Origin: Thermaceae bacterium
Lineage (GTDB): Bacteria; Deinococcota; Deinococci; Deinococcales; Marinithermaceae
DNA length: 32,316 nucleotides
NCBI GenBank assembly: GCA_026985615.1
Contig: JALSQD010000054.1
Location: 1-32,316 of the forward strand
Direction of reading: 5' to 3'
This document shows positions 22,378 to 30,900 of the stretch, piece by piece (position 1 is the stretch's first letter; each line of letters opens with the position of its first letter). Below the pieces are notes generated by a model. The model saw only the letters and a program-made list of their open reading frames with translations. It ran no database searches and had not been told where the DNA came from. Both the position numbers and the translations under genes were made by a program.

Positions 22378-23789
22378 GTTTTGCGGCGGTGATCCTGGCG
22401 GCGGGCAAGGGCACGCGCATGAAGTCGGCCCTGCCCAAGGTCTTGCACCCGCTCTTGGGGCGGCCGATGGTGGAGTACGCCGCGCGCGCGGCGCTCGAGG
22501 CGGGCGCGGAGCGGGTGGTGGCGGTGGTGGGCCACGGCGCGGAGGACGTGACCGCGGCGCTCGAGCCCCTGGGCGTGCGCACCGCGCTACAGGCCGAGCA
22601 GCTGGGCACCGCCCACGCCCTGGCGAGCGCGCGGCCGGAGCTGGCCGACTGGGACGGCCCCGTGGTGGTCACGATGGGCGACGCGCCGCTGATCTCGGCC
22701 GCCACCCTGCGCGGCCTCGCCGAGGCGCTGCCCGCGGGCGGCGGGATGGCCATGCTCACCTTCGAGCCGCCTGACCCCGCCCAGTACGGCCGCGTCCTCC
22801 GTGACGGAGCGGGCAACGTGGCGCGGGTGGTCGAGTTCAAGGACGCCACCCCCGACCAGCGGGCCGTACGCGAGGTGAACGCCGGGGTCTACGCCTTCGA
22901 CGCGAACGTCTGGGACTTTCTCGAGGAAGTGGACCGCGACAACGCCGCCGGGGAGTACTATCTTCCTGATCTGATCGGGGTCTACCAGCGCCACGGCCTG
23001 CCGGTGCGGGCCTTCAAGGCCGACGACCCCATCGAGTTATTGGCCGTGAACGACCGGGTGCAGCTGGCCGAGGTGGAGCGGGCGTTGCTGGAGCGCTTGC
23101 GCGAAAAATGGATGCGCGCCGGCGTGCGGATGATCCTGCCCGAGACCGTTTACCTCGAGCCCGGAGTGGAACTCGCGCCCGACGTGACGCTCGAGCCCGG
23201 GGTGATGCTGAAGGGCGGGACCCGGATCGGGGAAGGCGCCTTCGTGGGCGCTTACAGCATCCTCACCGACAGCGAGCTCGGCCCCGGTGCCGAGGTGCGT
23301 CCCCACAGCGTGCTCGAGGGCGCCCGGCTGGCCGCGGGCGCGGTGGCCGGGCCGTTCGCGCGGCTGCGCCCTGGGGCGGTGCTCGAGGAGGGCGCCTTCG
23401 TGGGCAACTTCGTCGAGGTCAAGAAGAGCCGGCTGGGCCCGGGTGTGAAGGCCGGGCACCTGGCCTATCTGGGCGACGCCGAGGTGGGCGCCGGGACCAA
23501 CGTGGGTGCGGGCACGATCACCGCCAACTACGACGGCGCGAAGAAGCATCCCACGATCATCGGTCCGCGCGCCTTCATCGGCTCCAACTCGGTGCTCATC
23601 GCTCCCGTGCGCGTCGGGGCCGAGGCCACCGTGGCCGCCGGCAGCGCCATCAACCACGACGTGCCCCCGAGCACGCTCGCCATCGCCCGCGGCCGCCAGC
23701 GCAACATCGAGGGCTGGGCCGAGCGCAAGCGCCGCAAAACCGAACCCTCAGAAAAAGGTACTAGTATGGAGGAGGAGACGACGTCATGA
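22374..23789 (+). CDS. glmU: Bifunctional UDP-GlcNAc pyrophosphorylase/GlcN-1-P acetyltransferase
   Basis: A 471-residue enzyme that makes UDP-GlcNAc, the substrate of MurA (10719-11993). The N-terminal uridylyltransferase has LAAGKGTRMKSALPKVLHPL (8-27) and EQLGTAHAL; the C-terminal part is a left-handed beta-helix of hexapeptide repeats (about 250-450) with the acetyltransferase histidine in VKAGHLAYLGDAEVG and NYDGAKKHPT. The tail ends in an Arg/Lys-rich, then acidic stretch. It overlaps lgt by 4 bases (ATGA) and tatA by 4 bases, so translation is coupled on both sides. Confidence 0.96.
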   Translation: MSFAAVILAAGKGTRMKSALPKVLHPLLGRPMVEYAARAALEAGAERVVAVVGHGAEDVTAALEPLGVRTALQAEQLGTAHALASARPELADWDGPVVVTMGDAPLISAATLRGLAEALPAGGGMAMLTFEPPDPAQYGRVLRDGAGNVARVVEFKDATPDQRAVREVNAGVYAFDANVWDFLEEVDRDNAAGEYYLPDLIGVYQRHGLPVRAFKADDPIELLAVNDRVQLAEVERALLERLREKWMRAGVRMILPETVYLEPGVELAPDVTLEPGVMLKGGTRIGEGAFVGAYSILTDSELGPGAEVRPHSVLEGARLAAGAVAGPFARLRPGAVLEEGAFVGNFVEVKKSRLGPGVKAGHLAYLGDAEVGAGTNVGAGTITANYDGAKKHPTIIGPRAFIGSNSVLIAPVRVGAEATVAAGSAINHDVPPSTLAIARGRQRNIEGWAERKRRKTEPSEKGTSMEEETTS

Positions 23790-24058
23790 ACCTAGGCATG
23801 TCCGAAATACTCATCATCCTCGTGATCGTGCTCATCCTCTTTGGCCCCAAGAAGCTCCCGGAGCTGGCCCGCGGCTTGGGGCAGTCCATCCGCGAGTTCA
23901 AGAAGGGGGCCAGCGAGATCAAGCAGGAGTTCGAGCAGGCGGTTGACCTCGATGCCCCGCCGCCCAAGGCGCCCGCGCAGCAGCAACAGGCCGCTCCGGC
24001 GCCGCAGCAGTCCGCGGAGGCTGAGGCGAAACCCTCCAAGCCTGCTGAGGACGCCTAG
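23786..24058 (+). CDS. tatA: Sec-independent protein translocase TatA
   Basis: A 90-residue Tat pore subunit. The N-terminal membrane helix (MSEILIILVIVLILFG), hinge FGPKKLPELARGLG (19-32) and amphipathic helix (to about 50) are typical, followed by a disordered Pro/Gln/Ala tail. GGAGGAGGAG lies just upstream; an inner start at M5 is possible. With tatC it exports folded proteins bearing a twin-arginine signal. No tatB is seen, which is usual for TatA-TatC minimal systems. Confidence 0.93.
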   Translation: MNLGMSEILIILVIVLILFGPKKLPELARGLGQSIREFKKGASEIKQEFEQAVDLDAPPPKAPAQQQQAAPAPQQSAEAEAKPSKPAEDA

Positions 24059-24064
24059 CCGAAC

Positions 24065-24823
24065 GTGCACGAAGCACCCCTCGTCGAGCACCTCGAGGAG
24101 CTCAGGGCCCGCATCATCCGGGCGCTTCTGGCCTGGTTCGTGGGCATGGGCGTGGCCTGGACCTTTCGCGTACAGCTGCTCGAGATCCTCAAGCGCCCCC
24201 TCAACGTGGCCACCCAGGTCCGCGGCATCGAAGCCAATCTCATTCAGCAGTCGATCACCGAGGGCTTCATCGTCTCGCTCAAGATCGCGGCCTTTGGCGG
24301 GCTGATCCTGGCCATGCCCTTCATCGTCTACCAGATCTGGGCCTTCATCGCCCCCGGTCTCTACCCCCACGAGCGGCGGCTGGCGATCCCGTTCATTATC
24401 GGGGCCGGGTTTTCCTTTGCTGTGGGCGTCGTCTTCTCGTATTACGTGCTGCTTCCCTTTGCTGTGCCCTTTTTGCTTGGCTTTCTGGGTAACCAGGTGG
24501 TGCCGCTGCTTTCCATCGACAAGTACATGAGTCAGATCTTGATGTACCTGACGGTGGTGGGGCTGATGTTCGAGCTTCCCGTGCTCAGCTATCTCTTTAC
24601 AAAGCTGGGCATGCTCGATTGGCGCTTCCTGGCCCGCAACCGCCGCATCGCCATTGTCGTGATCGTGACCCTGGCGGCTGTTATCACCCCTACGGCCGAT
24701 CCTTTTAACCTGGCGCTGCTTTCGATTCCGCTCTTGCTGCTCTACGAGATCTCCATCTGGGTCTCGCGCGTTTCGGGGCGCGCGGCGCAACCCGAGGAGG
24801 ATTCCGCGGACGAAGCGCGTTAG
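24065..24823 (+). CDS. tatC: Sec-independent protein translocase TatC
   Basis: A 252-residue, six-helix receptor for twin-arginine signal peptides. The family start EHLEELRARIIRALL and the loop MPFIVYQIWAFIAPGLYPHERR are intact, with helices continuing to about residue 238. The GTG start is 6 bases after tatA. Its stop codon TAG is also the first half of the TAGGAT -10 of the next gene. Confidence 0.95.
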   Translation: MHEAPLVEHLEELRARIIRALLAWFVGMGVAWTFRVQLLEILKRPLNVATQVRGIEANLIQQSITEGFIVSLKIAAFGGLILAMPFIVYQIWAFIAPGLYPHERRLAIPFIIGAGFSFAVGVVFSYYVLLPFAVPFLLGFLGNQVVPLLSIDKYMSQILMYLTVVGLMFELPVLSYLFTKLGMLDWRFLARNRRIAIVVIVTLAAVITPTADPFNLALLSIPLLLLYEISIWVSRVSGRAAQPEEDSADEAR

Positions 24824-24826
24824 GAT
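24821..24826 (+). promoter_or_regulatory. Leaderless -10 of aroG overlapping the tatC stop
   Basis: TAGGAT; the first three bases are the tatC stop codon. Six bases separate it from the ATG at 24833, and no ribosome binding site is present. Confidence 0.55.
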
Positions 24827-24832
24827 AGGCGA

Positions 24833-25918
<1,086 letters not shown>

Positions 25919-25928
25919 GGGGTCGGGG

Positions 25929-26888
25929 ATGGGCCTCCTCGACAACCTCCTCGGGGCCTTTCTCAAGCTCACCGACCCCACCCCGCGCTACACCGGAAGC
26001 CGCTGTCTGGTGGAGAAGTACGCGGTGGGGGGCTGCGACGCCTGCGTGGAGGCCTGCCCGTATGAGGCGGTGGACCTGGCCCACTTTCGGGTGGAGATCG
26101 ACGACACCCGCTGCACCGGCTGCGGGCTTTGCACCCAGGTCTGCCCGGGGGTGGCGCTCGAGTTTCCGCTGGGGCCCCTGCAGGAGGCGCTCGACAAGGG
26201 GCGCGGCCAGGTCAAGTGCTCCAAGGCGGAGGGCTCGGGGCAGGAGGTGCTCTGCCTGGGGCGGCTCACGCCGGGCCTGCTGGCCGAGGCGGCGAGCCGC
26301 CACGGGCGGCTAACGCTGGCGCGGGGCGACTGCGAGCATTGCAAGATCGGCGGCCCTACGGTGCCCCAGGCACTCGAGCGCGTCGTCGAGGAGGCCCGGC
26401 GCTACTACCCCGAGCTCGAGGTAGCGGTGACCATCGAGGCGCTACCGGGGGTGGCGGTGGGGCGGCGCGAGCTTTTCCAGCAGATCTTGGGCGGCACGCG
26501 GCGCATGACGGCGGAGGTGCTGCCCGAGCCGCCGGAGGCGCTGGTGCCCGAGGATGCGGGCGAAGGCCCGGCGCTGCCGGCGGAGCTACGGCTGCGCCGG
26601 GCCGCGGCGTTGCGCAGTCAGGGCGAGGTCCGCTGGCCGGCGGTGCGGGTGCTCGAGGGGTGCACCCTCTGCCCGGTCTGCACCAACGTCTGCCCCACCG
26701 GCGCGATTCGGCGCGAGCGCGAGGAGGGGGAGTACGTGCTCGAGCTCGAGGTGAGCGCGTGCACCGGCTGCGCCGCTTGCGTGACCAGCTGCCCGCCGCA
26801 GGTGGTGGAGCTCGTCGAGGTCGGCCGGGACGCGGTGCTCGCCGAGGAGCCGCTGGAGCTCTACCGCGGCGAGCCGGAGTGGTCGTAG
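25929..26888 (+). CDS. Ferredoxin-like protein with four [4Fe-4S] motifs
   Basis: 319 residues. Cysteines fall in groups: C36-C39-C43 and C62-C65-C68-C72 (two clusters, 20-80), C97, C109, C135 and C138 in a middle domain (80-190), and C245-C248-C251-C255 and C278-C281-C284-C288 (two more clusters, 235-295). It is soluble, without a signal peptide or twin-arginine motif. The layout resembles electron-wiring subunits, but no catalytic partner is adjacent; the nearest upstream gene is aroG, 10 bases away. The middle GDCEHCKIGGPTVPQALERVVEEA segment could hold a further cluster. I cannot name the partner or pathway. GGTCGGGG stands before the ATG. Confidence 0.8.
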   Translation: MGLLDNLLGAFLKLTDPTPRYTGSRCLVEKYAVGGCDACVEACPYEAVDLAHFRVEIDDTRCTGCGLCTQVCPGVALEFPLGPLQEALDKGRGQVKCSKAEGSGQEVLCLGRLTPGLLAEAASRHGRLTLARGDCEHCKIGGPTVPQALERVVEEARRYYPELEVAVTIEALPGVAVGRRELFQQILGGTRRMTAEVLPEPPEALVPEDAGEGPALPAELRLRRAAALRSQGEVRWPAVRVLEGCTLCPVCTNVCPTGAIRREREEGEYVLELEVSACTGCAACVTSCPPQVVELVEVGRDAVLAEEPLELYRGEPEWS

Positions 26889-26927
26889 GAAGGCGGGTTG
26901 TAGGAAGTGGGGCGTAGGAGGTGGGAG
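26885..26927. repeat. Three imperfect GTAGGA tandem units
   Basis: Units of 14-15 bases beginning GTAGGA at 26885, 26900 and 26914 in the 73-base gap after the ferredoxin-like gene. They diverge after the first six bases. No function is evident. Confidence 0.4.
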
Positions 26928-26961
26928 ATTCCCGGCCTCCTCACCGGCAGCCGCTGGGTGC

Positions 26962-27264
26962 TTAAGCGATGCCCTGGCGCAAAGGCTTGATGTTTTTGTA
27001 GCCCGCGCGCTGGCGGGCCCGGTAGAGGTCGTAGGCCTGCTGTAGGTTCAGCCAGAACTCGGGCGAGGTGCCGAAGAGCCGGGCGAGCCGCAGGGCGGTG
27101 TCGGGGGTCACGCCCCGCCGGCCGCGAATCAGCTCGTTGACGCGGGGGTACGAGACGCCAATGCGCTCGGCCAGCTCCTTTTGTGTCATGCCGTAAGGTT
27201 TCAAGAACTCTTCGAGCAAAACCTCGCCGGGGTGCGTAGGGGTTCGGTTCGCGGGCAGCCTCAT
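26962..27264 (-). CDS. higA: HigA-family antitoxin (XRE/VapI-type)
   Basis: 100 residues. The helix-turn-helix lies at about 25-50 (MTQKELAERIGVSYPRVNELIRGRRGVTPDTALRLARLFG), preceded by the family start PTHPGEVLLEEFLKPYG and followed by SPEFWLNLQQAYDL. It binds and neutralises HigB and represses the operon. An in-frame ATG 6 codons earlier (27282) is less likely, because AAAGGAGGG lies 7 bases before the ATG at 27264. It is the second gene, 63 bases after higB. Confidence 0.93.
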   Translation of the reverse strand: MRLPANRTPTHPGEVLLEEFLKPYGMTQKELAERIGVSYPRVNELIRGRRGVTPDTALRLARLFGTSPEFWLNLQQAYDLYRARQRAGYKNIKPLRQGIA

Positions 27265-27327
27265 TACAGTCCCTCCTTTCACCGGTTCACGCTTCGCGGG
27301 CCCGGCCCCCTCGGCCCGGCCGCGAAC

Positions 27328-27618
27328 CTAGTGGTAATCGACGATCGTCACCTCGCGCGCTCCTCTGCCGTCCTCCCACCCGAAGACGATGCGGTAGCGG
27401 TCGTTGATGCGGATGCTGTGGTAGCCCGCGCGGTCCCCTTTGAGCTTTTCCAGCCGGTTGGCCGGCGGTGCGCGCAGGTCGCCTAGGTCTTTGGCGGCGC
27501 CCAGAAGGTCGAGTTTTCGCCGGGCGAGCTTCCAGAGCTCCCGGGGGAGGGTGCGCCGCGCGGCTTTGGTGTCGTTTCCGTCGTAAATATCTCGTGTGCC
27601 TGCGTCGGCGAAGTCCAT
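27328..27618 (-). CDS. higB: HigB-family toxin (RelE superfamily mRNA interferase)
   Basis: 96 residues. The RelE-like core reads LRAPPANRLEKLKGDRAGYHSIRINDRYRIVFGWEDG followed by REVTIVDYH, typical of HigB toxins that cut mRNA at the ribosome. It comes before the antitoxin, the usual HigBA order. The C-terminal VDYH is the family end motif. An upstream promoter contains a palindromic operator (27649-27664). Confidence 0.92.
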   Translation of the reverse strand: MDFADAGTRDIYDGNDTKAARRTLPRELWKLARRKLDLLGAAKDLGDLRAPPANRLEKLKGDRAGYHSIRINDRYRIVFGWEDGRGAREVTIVDYH

Positions 27619-27646
27619 GGAGCAGCCACCTCATCCGCTTGCTTAT

Positions 27647-27675
27647 ATCGTATCACGTTATGCGTAATATATCAA
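27647..27675 (-). promoter_or_regulatory. Promoter and operator of higBA
   Basis: On the minus strand TTGATA (27675-27670), 17 bases, TACGAT (27652-27647). A 16-base imperfect palindrome, CG-N-AT-N-ACGT-N-AT-N-CG (27649-27664), fills the spacer next to the -10 and overlaps it, as expected for repression by HigA. Confidence 0.75.
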
Positions 27676-27758
27676 AGGCCCCCCCGAGCAGCTCCGTGCT
27701 TTTCGCAGGGTCCTGCGGTGGTTCGAGCCCAGTGCGCTGGCGGCGTTTGGGGCTACCC

Positions 27759-29021
27759 CTACCCCTCCCCCTCCAGCCCCGGCAGCTCTACCCGGAAGAC
27801 CGTCCGGCCGGGCCAGGAGCGGACGGTGATCGTGCCCTCATGGGCCTCGGCGATCTGTTTGGCGATGGCCAGGCCCAGCCCGGTGCCGCCCTCGGGACCG
27901 CGAGAGAAGCGCTCGAAGAGGTGGGGCAGTACCTCGGGGTCGATGCCCGGGCCGTCATCGGCCACCTCGACCCAGGCGCGGCCGCCCGCTTCCCCCACGG
28001 TCACGCACACCCCTTCGGGGCGTCCGGCTGCGCGCACGGCGTTGGCCACGAGGTTGCGCAGAAGCTGCATCAGGCGGTCGGGGTCGCCCAGTACCTCGGG
28101 CTCGCCGCGGGCCTCGAAGCGCACGCCCGGAAAACCGTGCGCTACGTTCCGCGCGAGCTCGGCCAGGTCCACGATGTGGGGGTTGACGGTGCGCTCAGCC
28201 TCGCCGCGCGCCAGCGCCAGCAGGTCGCCCACGAGACGGGTCAGGTGCTGGGCGGTGCGCTCGGCGGCGGCCAGCGCGCCTGTGTCGGCGGGGTTCTTGC
28301 GTAGGCGCTCGAGATAGCCCATCAGTACCGTGAGTGGCGTGCGCAGCTCGTGGCTCACCTCGGCCAGGAAGACGCGCTCGCGTTCGCGGGCGAGGCGCAG
28401 TTCGTCGAGGAGGCCGTTGAAGCGGGCCACGATGAGGCCCAGCTCGTCATCTTCGGGCCCGTCGTAGGGGATGGGCGAGAGGTCGGCGCCCTTGCGCTTG
28501 GCGATGGCCTCGGCCGCGCTCGCGAGCGGACGGTTGGCCCAGCCCACGCCCAGCCGCACGAGCAGCCAGCCCAGGGGCAGGGTGAGCAAGAAGACCACGA
28601 CCGCCGAGCGAGCCACCTGTTCGCTGAGCTGGTCGATGAACCCCAGGTCCTGTGAGACGGCCAGCACGCCCACGCTGGTCTCCACGTAGGCGGCCTCAAA
28701 GCCGTCGCCTTTGTAGATCTGTGGCTCGGCTGCCGCGTTCTGGAGCACCTCCGGCGGGATGCGGTGGTTGGGTTCGTCGATGAGGATGGGCTGGCCGTTG
28801 AAGTCGTAGAGCGCGACGTAGGTGCCGCCGATGGGGCGGAGCGTGCCGGTGGTGGCCGAGTTGTAGAGCTCGGCCAGGGCGGCGGCGTCTTTGAGGAGCT
28901 GGCGCTCGATGCGGGTTTCGAGCGAGGTGCGCAGGGTGGCGTAGATGCCAGCCAGGCTCAGGGCGAGGAGCAGCGCCCAGATGAGGCCGAAGACTAGAGT
29001 GAGCCGGGTAGTGTAGCGCAC
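27759..29021 (-). CDS. Two-component sensor histidine kinase
   Basis: 420 residues. Membrane helices at 8-30 and 138-160 flank an extracytoplasmic domain of about 105 residues. HAMP (about 160-215), HisKA with H224 in VSHELRTP and an HATPase domain with NLVANAVRAAG, DDGPGI and GGTGLGLAIAK follow. It pairs with the response regulator just upstream, 12 bases away. An inverted repeat of 6-base arms (29018-29034) covers the GTG start and may couple translation to the regulator gene. The signal is unknown. Confidence 0.92.
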   Translation of the reverse strand: MRYTTRLTLVFGLIWALLLALSLAGIYATLRTSLETRIERQLLKDAAALAELYNSATTGTLRPIGGTYVALYDFNGQPILIDEPNHRIPPEVLQNAAAEPQIYKGDGFEAAYVETSVGVLAVSQDLGFIDQLSEQVARSAVVVFLLTLPLGWLLVRLGVGWANRPLASAAEAIAKRKGADLSPIPYDGPEDDELGLIVARFNGLLDELRLARERERVFLAEVSHELRTPLTVLMGYLERLRKNPADTGALAAAERTAQHLTRLVGDLLALARGEAERTVNPHIVDLAELARNVAHGFPGVRFEARGEPEVLGDPDRLMQLLRNLVANAVRAAGRPEGVCVTVGEAGGRAWVEVADDGPGIDPEVLPHLFERFSRGPEGGTGLGLAIAKQIAEAHEGTITVRSWPGRTVFRVELPGLEGEG

Positions 29022-29034
29022 AAACTTATTGTGC
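29018..29034. repeat. Inverted repeat over the start of the sensor kinase gene
   Basis: Six-base arms GCACAA and TTGTGC with a 5-base loop. It includes the GTG start and the base after the regulator stop, and there is no ribosome binding site. Confidence 0.4.
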
Positions 29035-29837
29035 TACGTCTTGGGCTGCCGCAGGGCGTAACCTACCCCTCGCACGGTGCGCAGGTAGCCGTAGGCACCG
29101 GCGTCGCGCAGCTTGGCGCGCAGGTTGGCCACGTGCACGTCCACGACGTTTGAATTGCTCTCCAAAGGGTGGCCCCAGATGTGCCGTGCGATCTCGTCGC
29201 GGCTGAAGACGCGGCCGGGGCGGCTGGAGAGAAGCTCGAGCAACGCAAACTCTTTAGGGCTGAGCGAGATCTCCTTCCCCTCGTGTGTGACGCGCCGCGC
29301 CTCCACCGCGATCTCAAGCGCCCCTACGCGCCGCACCTCGCCGCCCTCGCTCTTGCGCAGCTGCACCTGGATGCGCGCCAGCAGCTCGGCGGGGTGGAAG
29401 GGCTTGGTGAGGTAGTCGTCGGCGCCCCCAAGCAGGAGCTGCACCTTGCGCTCCACCGCGTCGGTGGCGGTCAGCACGATTATAGGCAGGTCGCCGTTCT
29501 GCTTGGCGCGACGGGCGATCTCGGCCCCGTCAATATCGGGCAGGCCGAGGTCGAGGATGATCAGGTTGGGTGGAGACTCACGCAGCTTGACAAGCCCCTG
29601 CATGCCGCTCGGGGCCCAGTCCACCTCGTAGCCCACCTCCCCCAGCTCGGCCTCGAGCAGGCGTGCGATCTCGGCGTCGTCCTCAATCAGAAGGATGCGT
29701 TTGCGGTTAGGGATGACCTCGCCGGGGCGGTTCTTGGGGCGGCCCTGGGGGGTTCTGGTGTGGGCCGGTGTTCGGGTTTCCGCCTGGCCCCCCGTGACTC
29801 CCACCATCGGGCGGGTTGGGTTGTGTTTCTCCGCCAC
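29034..29837 (-). CDS. OmpR/PhoB-family response regulator
   Basis: 267 residues when started at the GTG with AAAGGAGG 3-4 bases upstream. The receiver domain (about 46-160) has the acidic pair in IEDD, the phospho-acceptor D96 in ILDLGLPD, T123 and K145 in LTKPF. The C-terminal winged helix (about 165-267) includes LSPKEFALLELLSSRPGRVFSR and VVDVHVANLRAKL. The first 45 residues are a non-conserved, Pro/Thr/Arg-rich extension that overlaps the end of the upstream gene by 131 bases. A shorter start at M11 (29807) is possible. A TTAAG direct repeat upstream of the operon is a likely own site. Confidence 0.9.
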   Translation of the reverse strand: MAEKHNPTRPMVGVTGGQAETRTPAHTRTPQGRPKNRPGEVIPNRKRILLIEDDAEIARLLEAELGEVGYEVDWAPSGMQGLVKLRESPPNLIILDLGLPDIDGAEIARRAKQNGDLPIIVLTATDAVERKVQLLLGGADDYLTKPFHPAELLARIQVQLRKSEGGEVRRVGALEIAVEARRVTHEGKEISLSPKEFALLELLSSRPGRVFSRDEIARHIWGHPLESNSNVVDVHVANLRAKLRDAGAYGYLRTVRGVGYALRQPKT

Positions 29838-30210
29838 CGCGCCTCCTTTCTTCCCGTTTCTTCCAAACCGCCTGTGTGCGGTCGGACTCGCGCAGCTGGT
29901 AGACCTTGCGGAAGGTGTCGCGCAGGCTGACGTAACCGTCGTCAAGGAGGACGTAGATGTCATCCTCCCAGACACGCCCCTCGTAGGCGTGGAGTTCGCG
30001 CCCCGTCCGGACGAGGATGCGCACGGCCGCGCCCTCGGGCGGGTCGAGTGGGTCGGCCCGCAGGTCGAGGACGCTGTGGTCCACCCGCCAGTAGAGGTAG
30101 ATGGTGCGCAGGTTGGGGGAGACCACGCGGATCTCGGCACCATCGGGCAGGGCCGGCAACCCCGGTAGGGGCGCCAGCGTAAGGAGTACCGAGAGCATTA
30201 GGCCAGCCAC
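29707..30210 (-). CDS. Secreted hypothetical protein leading the two-component operon
   Basis: 167 residues, not recognised. The N-terminus (AGLMLSVLLTLAPLPGLPALP) looks like a signal peptide with a weak basic region. A beta-rich domain (about 25-115; IRVVSPNLRTIYLYWRVDHSVLDLRADPLDPPE and EGRVWEDDIYVLLDDGYVSLRDTFRKVYQL) follows. The last 45 residues are Pro/Gly-rich and lie where the response regulator begins in another frame. As first gene of an operon with a regulator and sensor, it may help sense an outside signal; that is inference. TACCAT lies 6 bases before the GTG, for a leaderless start. Confidence 0.7.
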   Translation of the reverse strand: MAGLMLSVLLTLAPLPGLPALPDGAEIRVVSPNLRTIYLYWRVDHSVLDLRADPLDPPEGAAVRILVRTGRELHAYEGRVWEDDIYVLLDDGYVSLRDTFRKVYQLRESDRTQAVWKKREERRRGGGETQPNPPDGGSHGGPGGNPNTGPHQNPPGPPQEPPRRGHP

Positions 30211-30216
30211 ATCTAC

Positions 30217-30222
30217 ATGGTA
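30217..30222 (-). promoter_or_regulatory. Leaderless -10 of the two-component operon
   Basis: TACCAT, 6 bases before the GTG at 30210. The TTAAG direct repeat (30256-30272) is centred about 54 bases upstream of the expected start. Confidence 0.5.
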
Positions 30223-30255
30223 GCGCCTCGAATCCCAAAGCGCGATGTGGCGCCC

Positions 30256-30272
30256 ATTAAGAATCGTTTAAG
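30256..30272 (-). promoter_or_regulatory. TTAAG direct repeat, likely response-regulator box
   Basis: On the minus strand CTTAAA, 5 bases, CTTAAT: two half-sites with an 11-base period, the spacing of OmpR/PhoB-family sites (compare the PmrA box of enterobacteria). On the other strand it covers the trpF -35 region. Confidence 0.5.
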
Positions 30273-30276
30273 CTGG

Positions 30277-30282
30277 TAGGCT
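30277..30282 (+). promoter_or_regulatory. Leaderless -10 of trpF
   Basis: TAGGCT, 6 bases before the trpF GTG at 30289. The TTAAG repeat lies just upstream, where it could block this promoter. Confidence 0.55.
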
Positions 30283-30288
30283 GAAGGC

Positions 30289-30900
30289 GTGCACGCGGTG
30301 CGGACCAAGGTCTGCGGCATCACCCGCGAGGAGGACGCCCTTGCCGCCGAGCAACTCGGGGCCTGGGCGCTGGGGTTTGTCTTCGCGCCCTCCAAGCGGC
30401 GGGTCGAACCCGAGACGGCGGCAGCGATTGGTGCGGTGCTGGGGCCCTTTGTGGTTCGGGTGGGCGTCTTCGTAGACGCGCCGCCGGGCGAGGTACTGGA
30501 GGTGGCGCGGCGCGCGCGCCTCTCGGCGGTGCAGCTCCACGGCGACGAGCCGCCCGAGTGGGCCGAGGAGCTGCGGCGGCACCTGCCGGTGATCAAGGCG
30601 GTGCGGCTTTCGGGCCCGCCGGAGTCAGAACTCGCGGCCTATCCGGCCGACGCGCTGCTGGTAGACGGGCCGCGGCCAGGCAGCGGCGAGGCCTACGACT
30701 GGTCCTGGCTCGAGCCCCTGGCGGACCACCCGCGCCTGATCGTGGCCGGCGGGCTCACCCCGGAGCGCTTGCCAGGGCTCTTTACCCGGGTCTGCCCCTA
30801 TGCCGTGGACGTCTCGAGCGGTGTGGAGGCCACGCCGGGAATCAAGGACCCAGCCCGGCTCGAGGCCTTTCTACAGGCCGCCCGACGGGGTTGTGGATAA
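30289..30900 (+). CDS. trpF: Phosphoribosylanthranilate isomerase
   Basis: A 203-residue TIM-barrel enzyme of tryptophan synthesis that isomerises phosphoribosylanthranilate. The family motifs are clear: KVCGITR (7-13), GFVFAPSKRRV, VQLHGDE, and DVSSGVEATPGIKD near the C-terminus with the phosphate-binding AGGL segment. It stands alone, away from other trp genes, under its own leaderless promoter divergent from the two-component operon. Its last codons form a perfect DnaA-box-like sequence (30892-30900), of which the stop TAA is part. Confidence 0.96.
   Translation: MHAVRTKVCGITREEDALAAEQLGAWALGFVFAPSKRRVEPETAAAIGAVLGPFVVRVGVFVDAPPGEVLEVARRARLSAVQLHGDEPPEWAEELRRHLPVIKAVRLSGPPESELAAYPADALLVDGPRPGSGEAYDWSWLEPLADHPRLIVAGGLTPERLPGLFTRVCPYAVDVSSGVEATPGIKDPARLEAFLQAARRGCG

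Noticed and set aside
26885..26927. GTAGGA tandem units as a CRISPR or mobile-element end
   Set aside because: Units are only 14-15 bases, diverge after six bases and have no spacers or target duplication.
26962..27675. higBA as the mark of a larger mobile island
   Set aside because: No integrase, repeats or tRNA site flank it and neighbouring genes keep normal composition.
27715..27740. GGTTCGAGCCC resembles a tRNA T-arm after the sensor kinase gene
   Set aside because: The bases on each side pair for only three positions and no acceptor or anticodon stem can be built.
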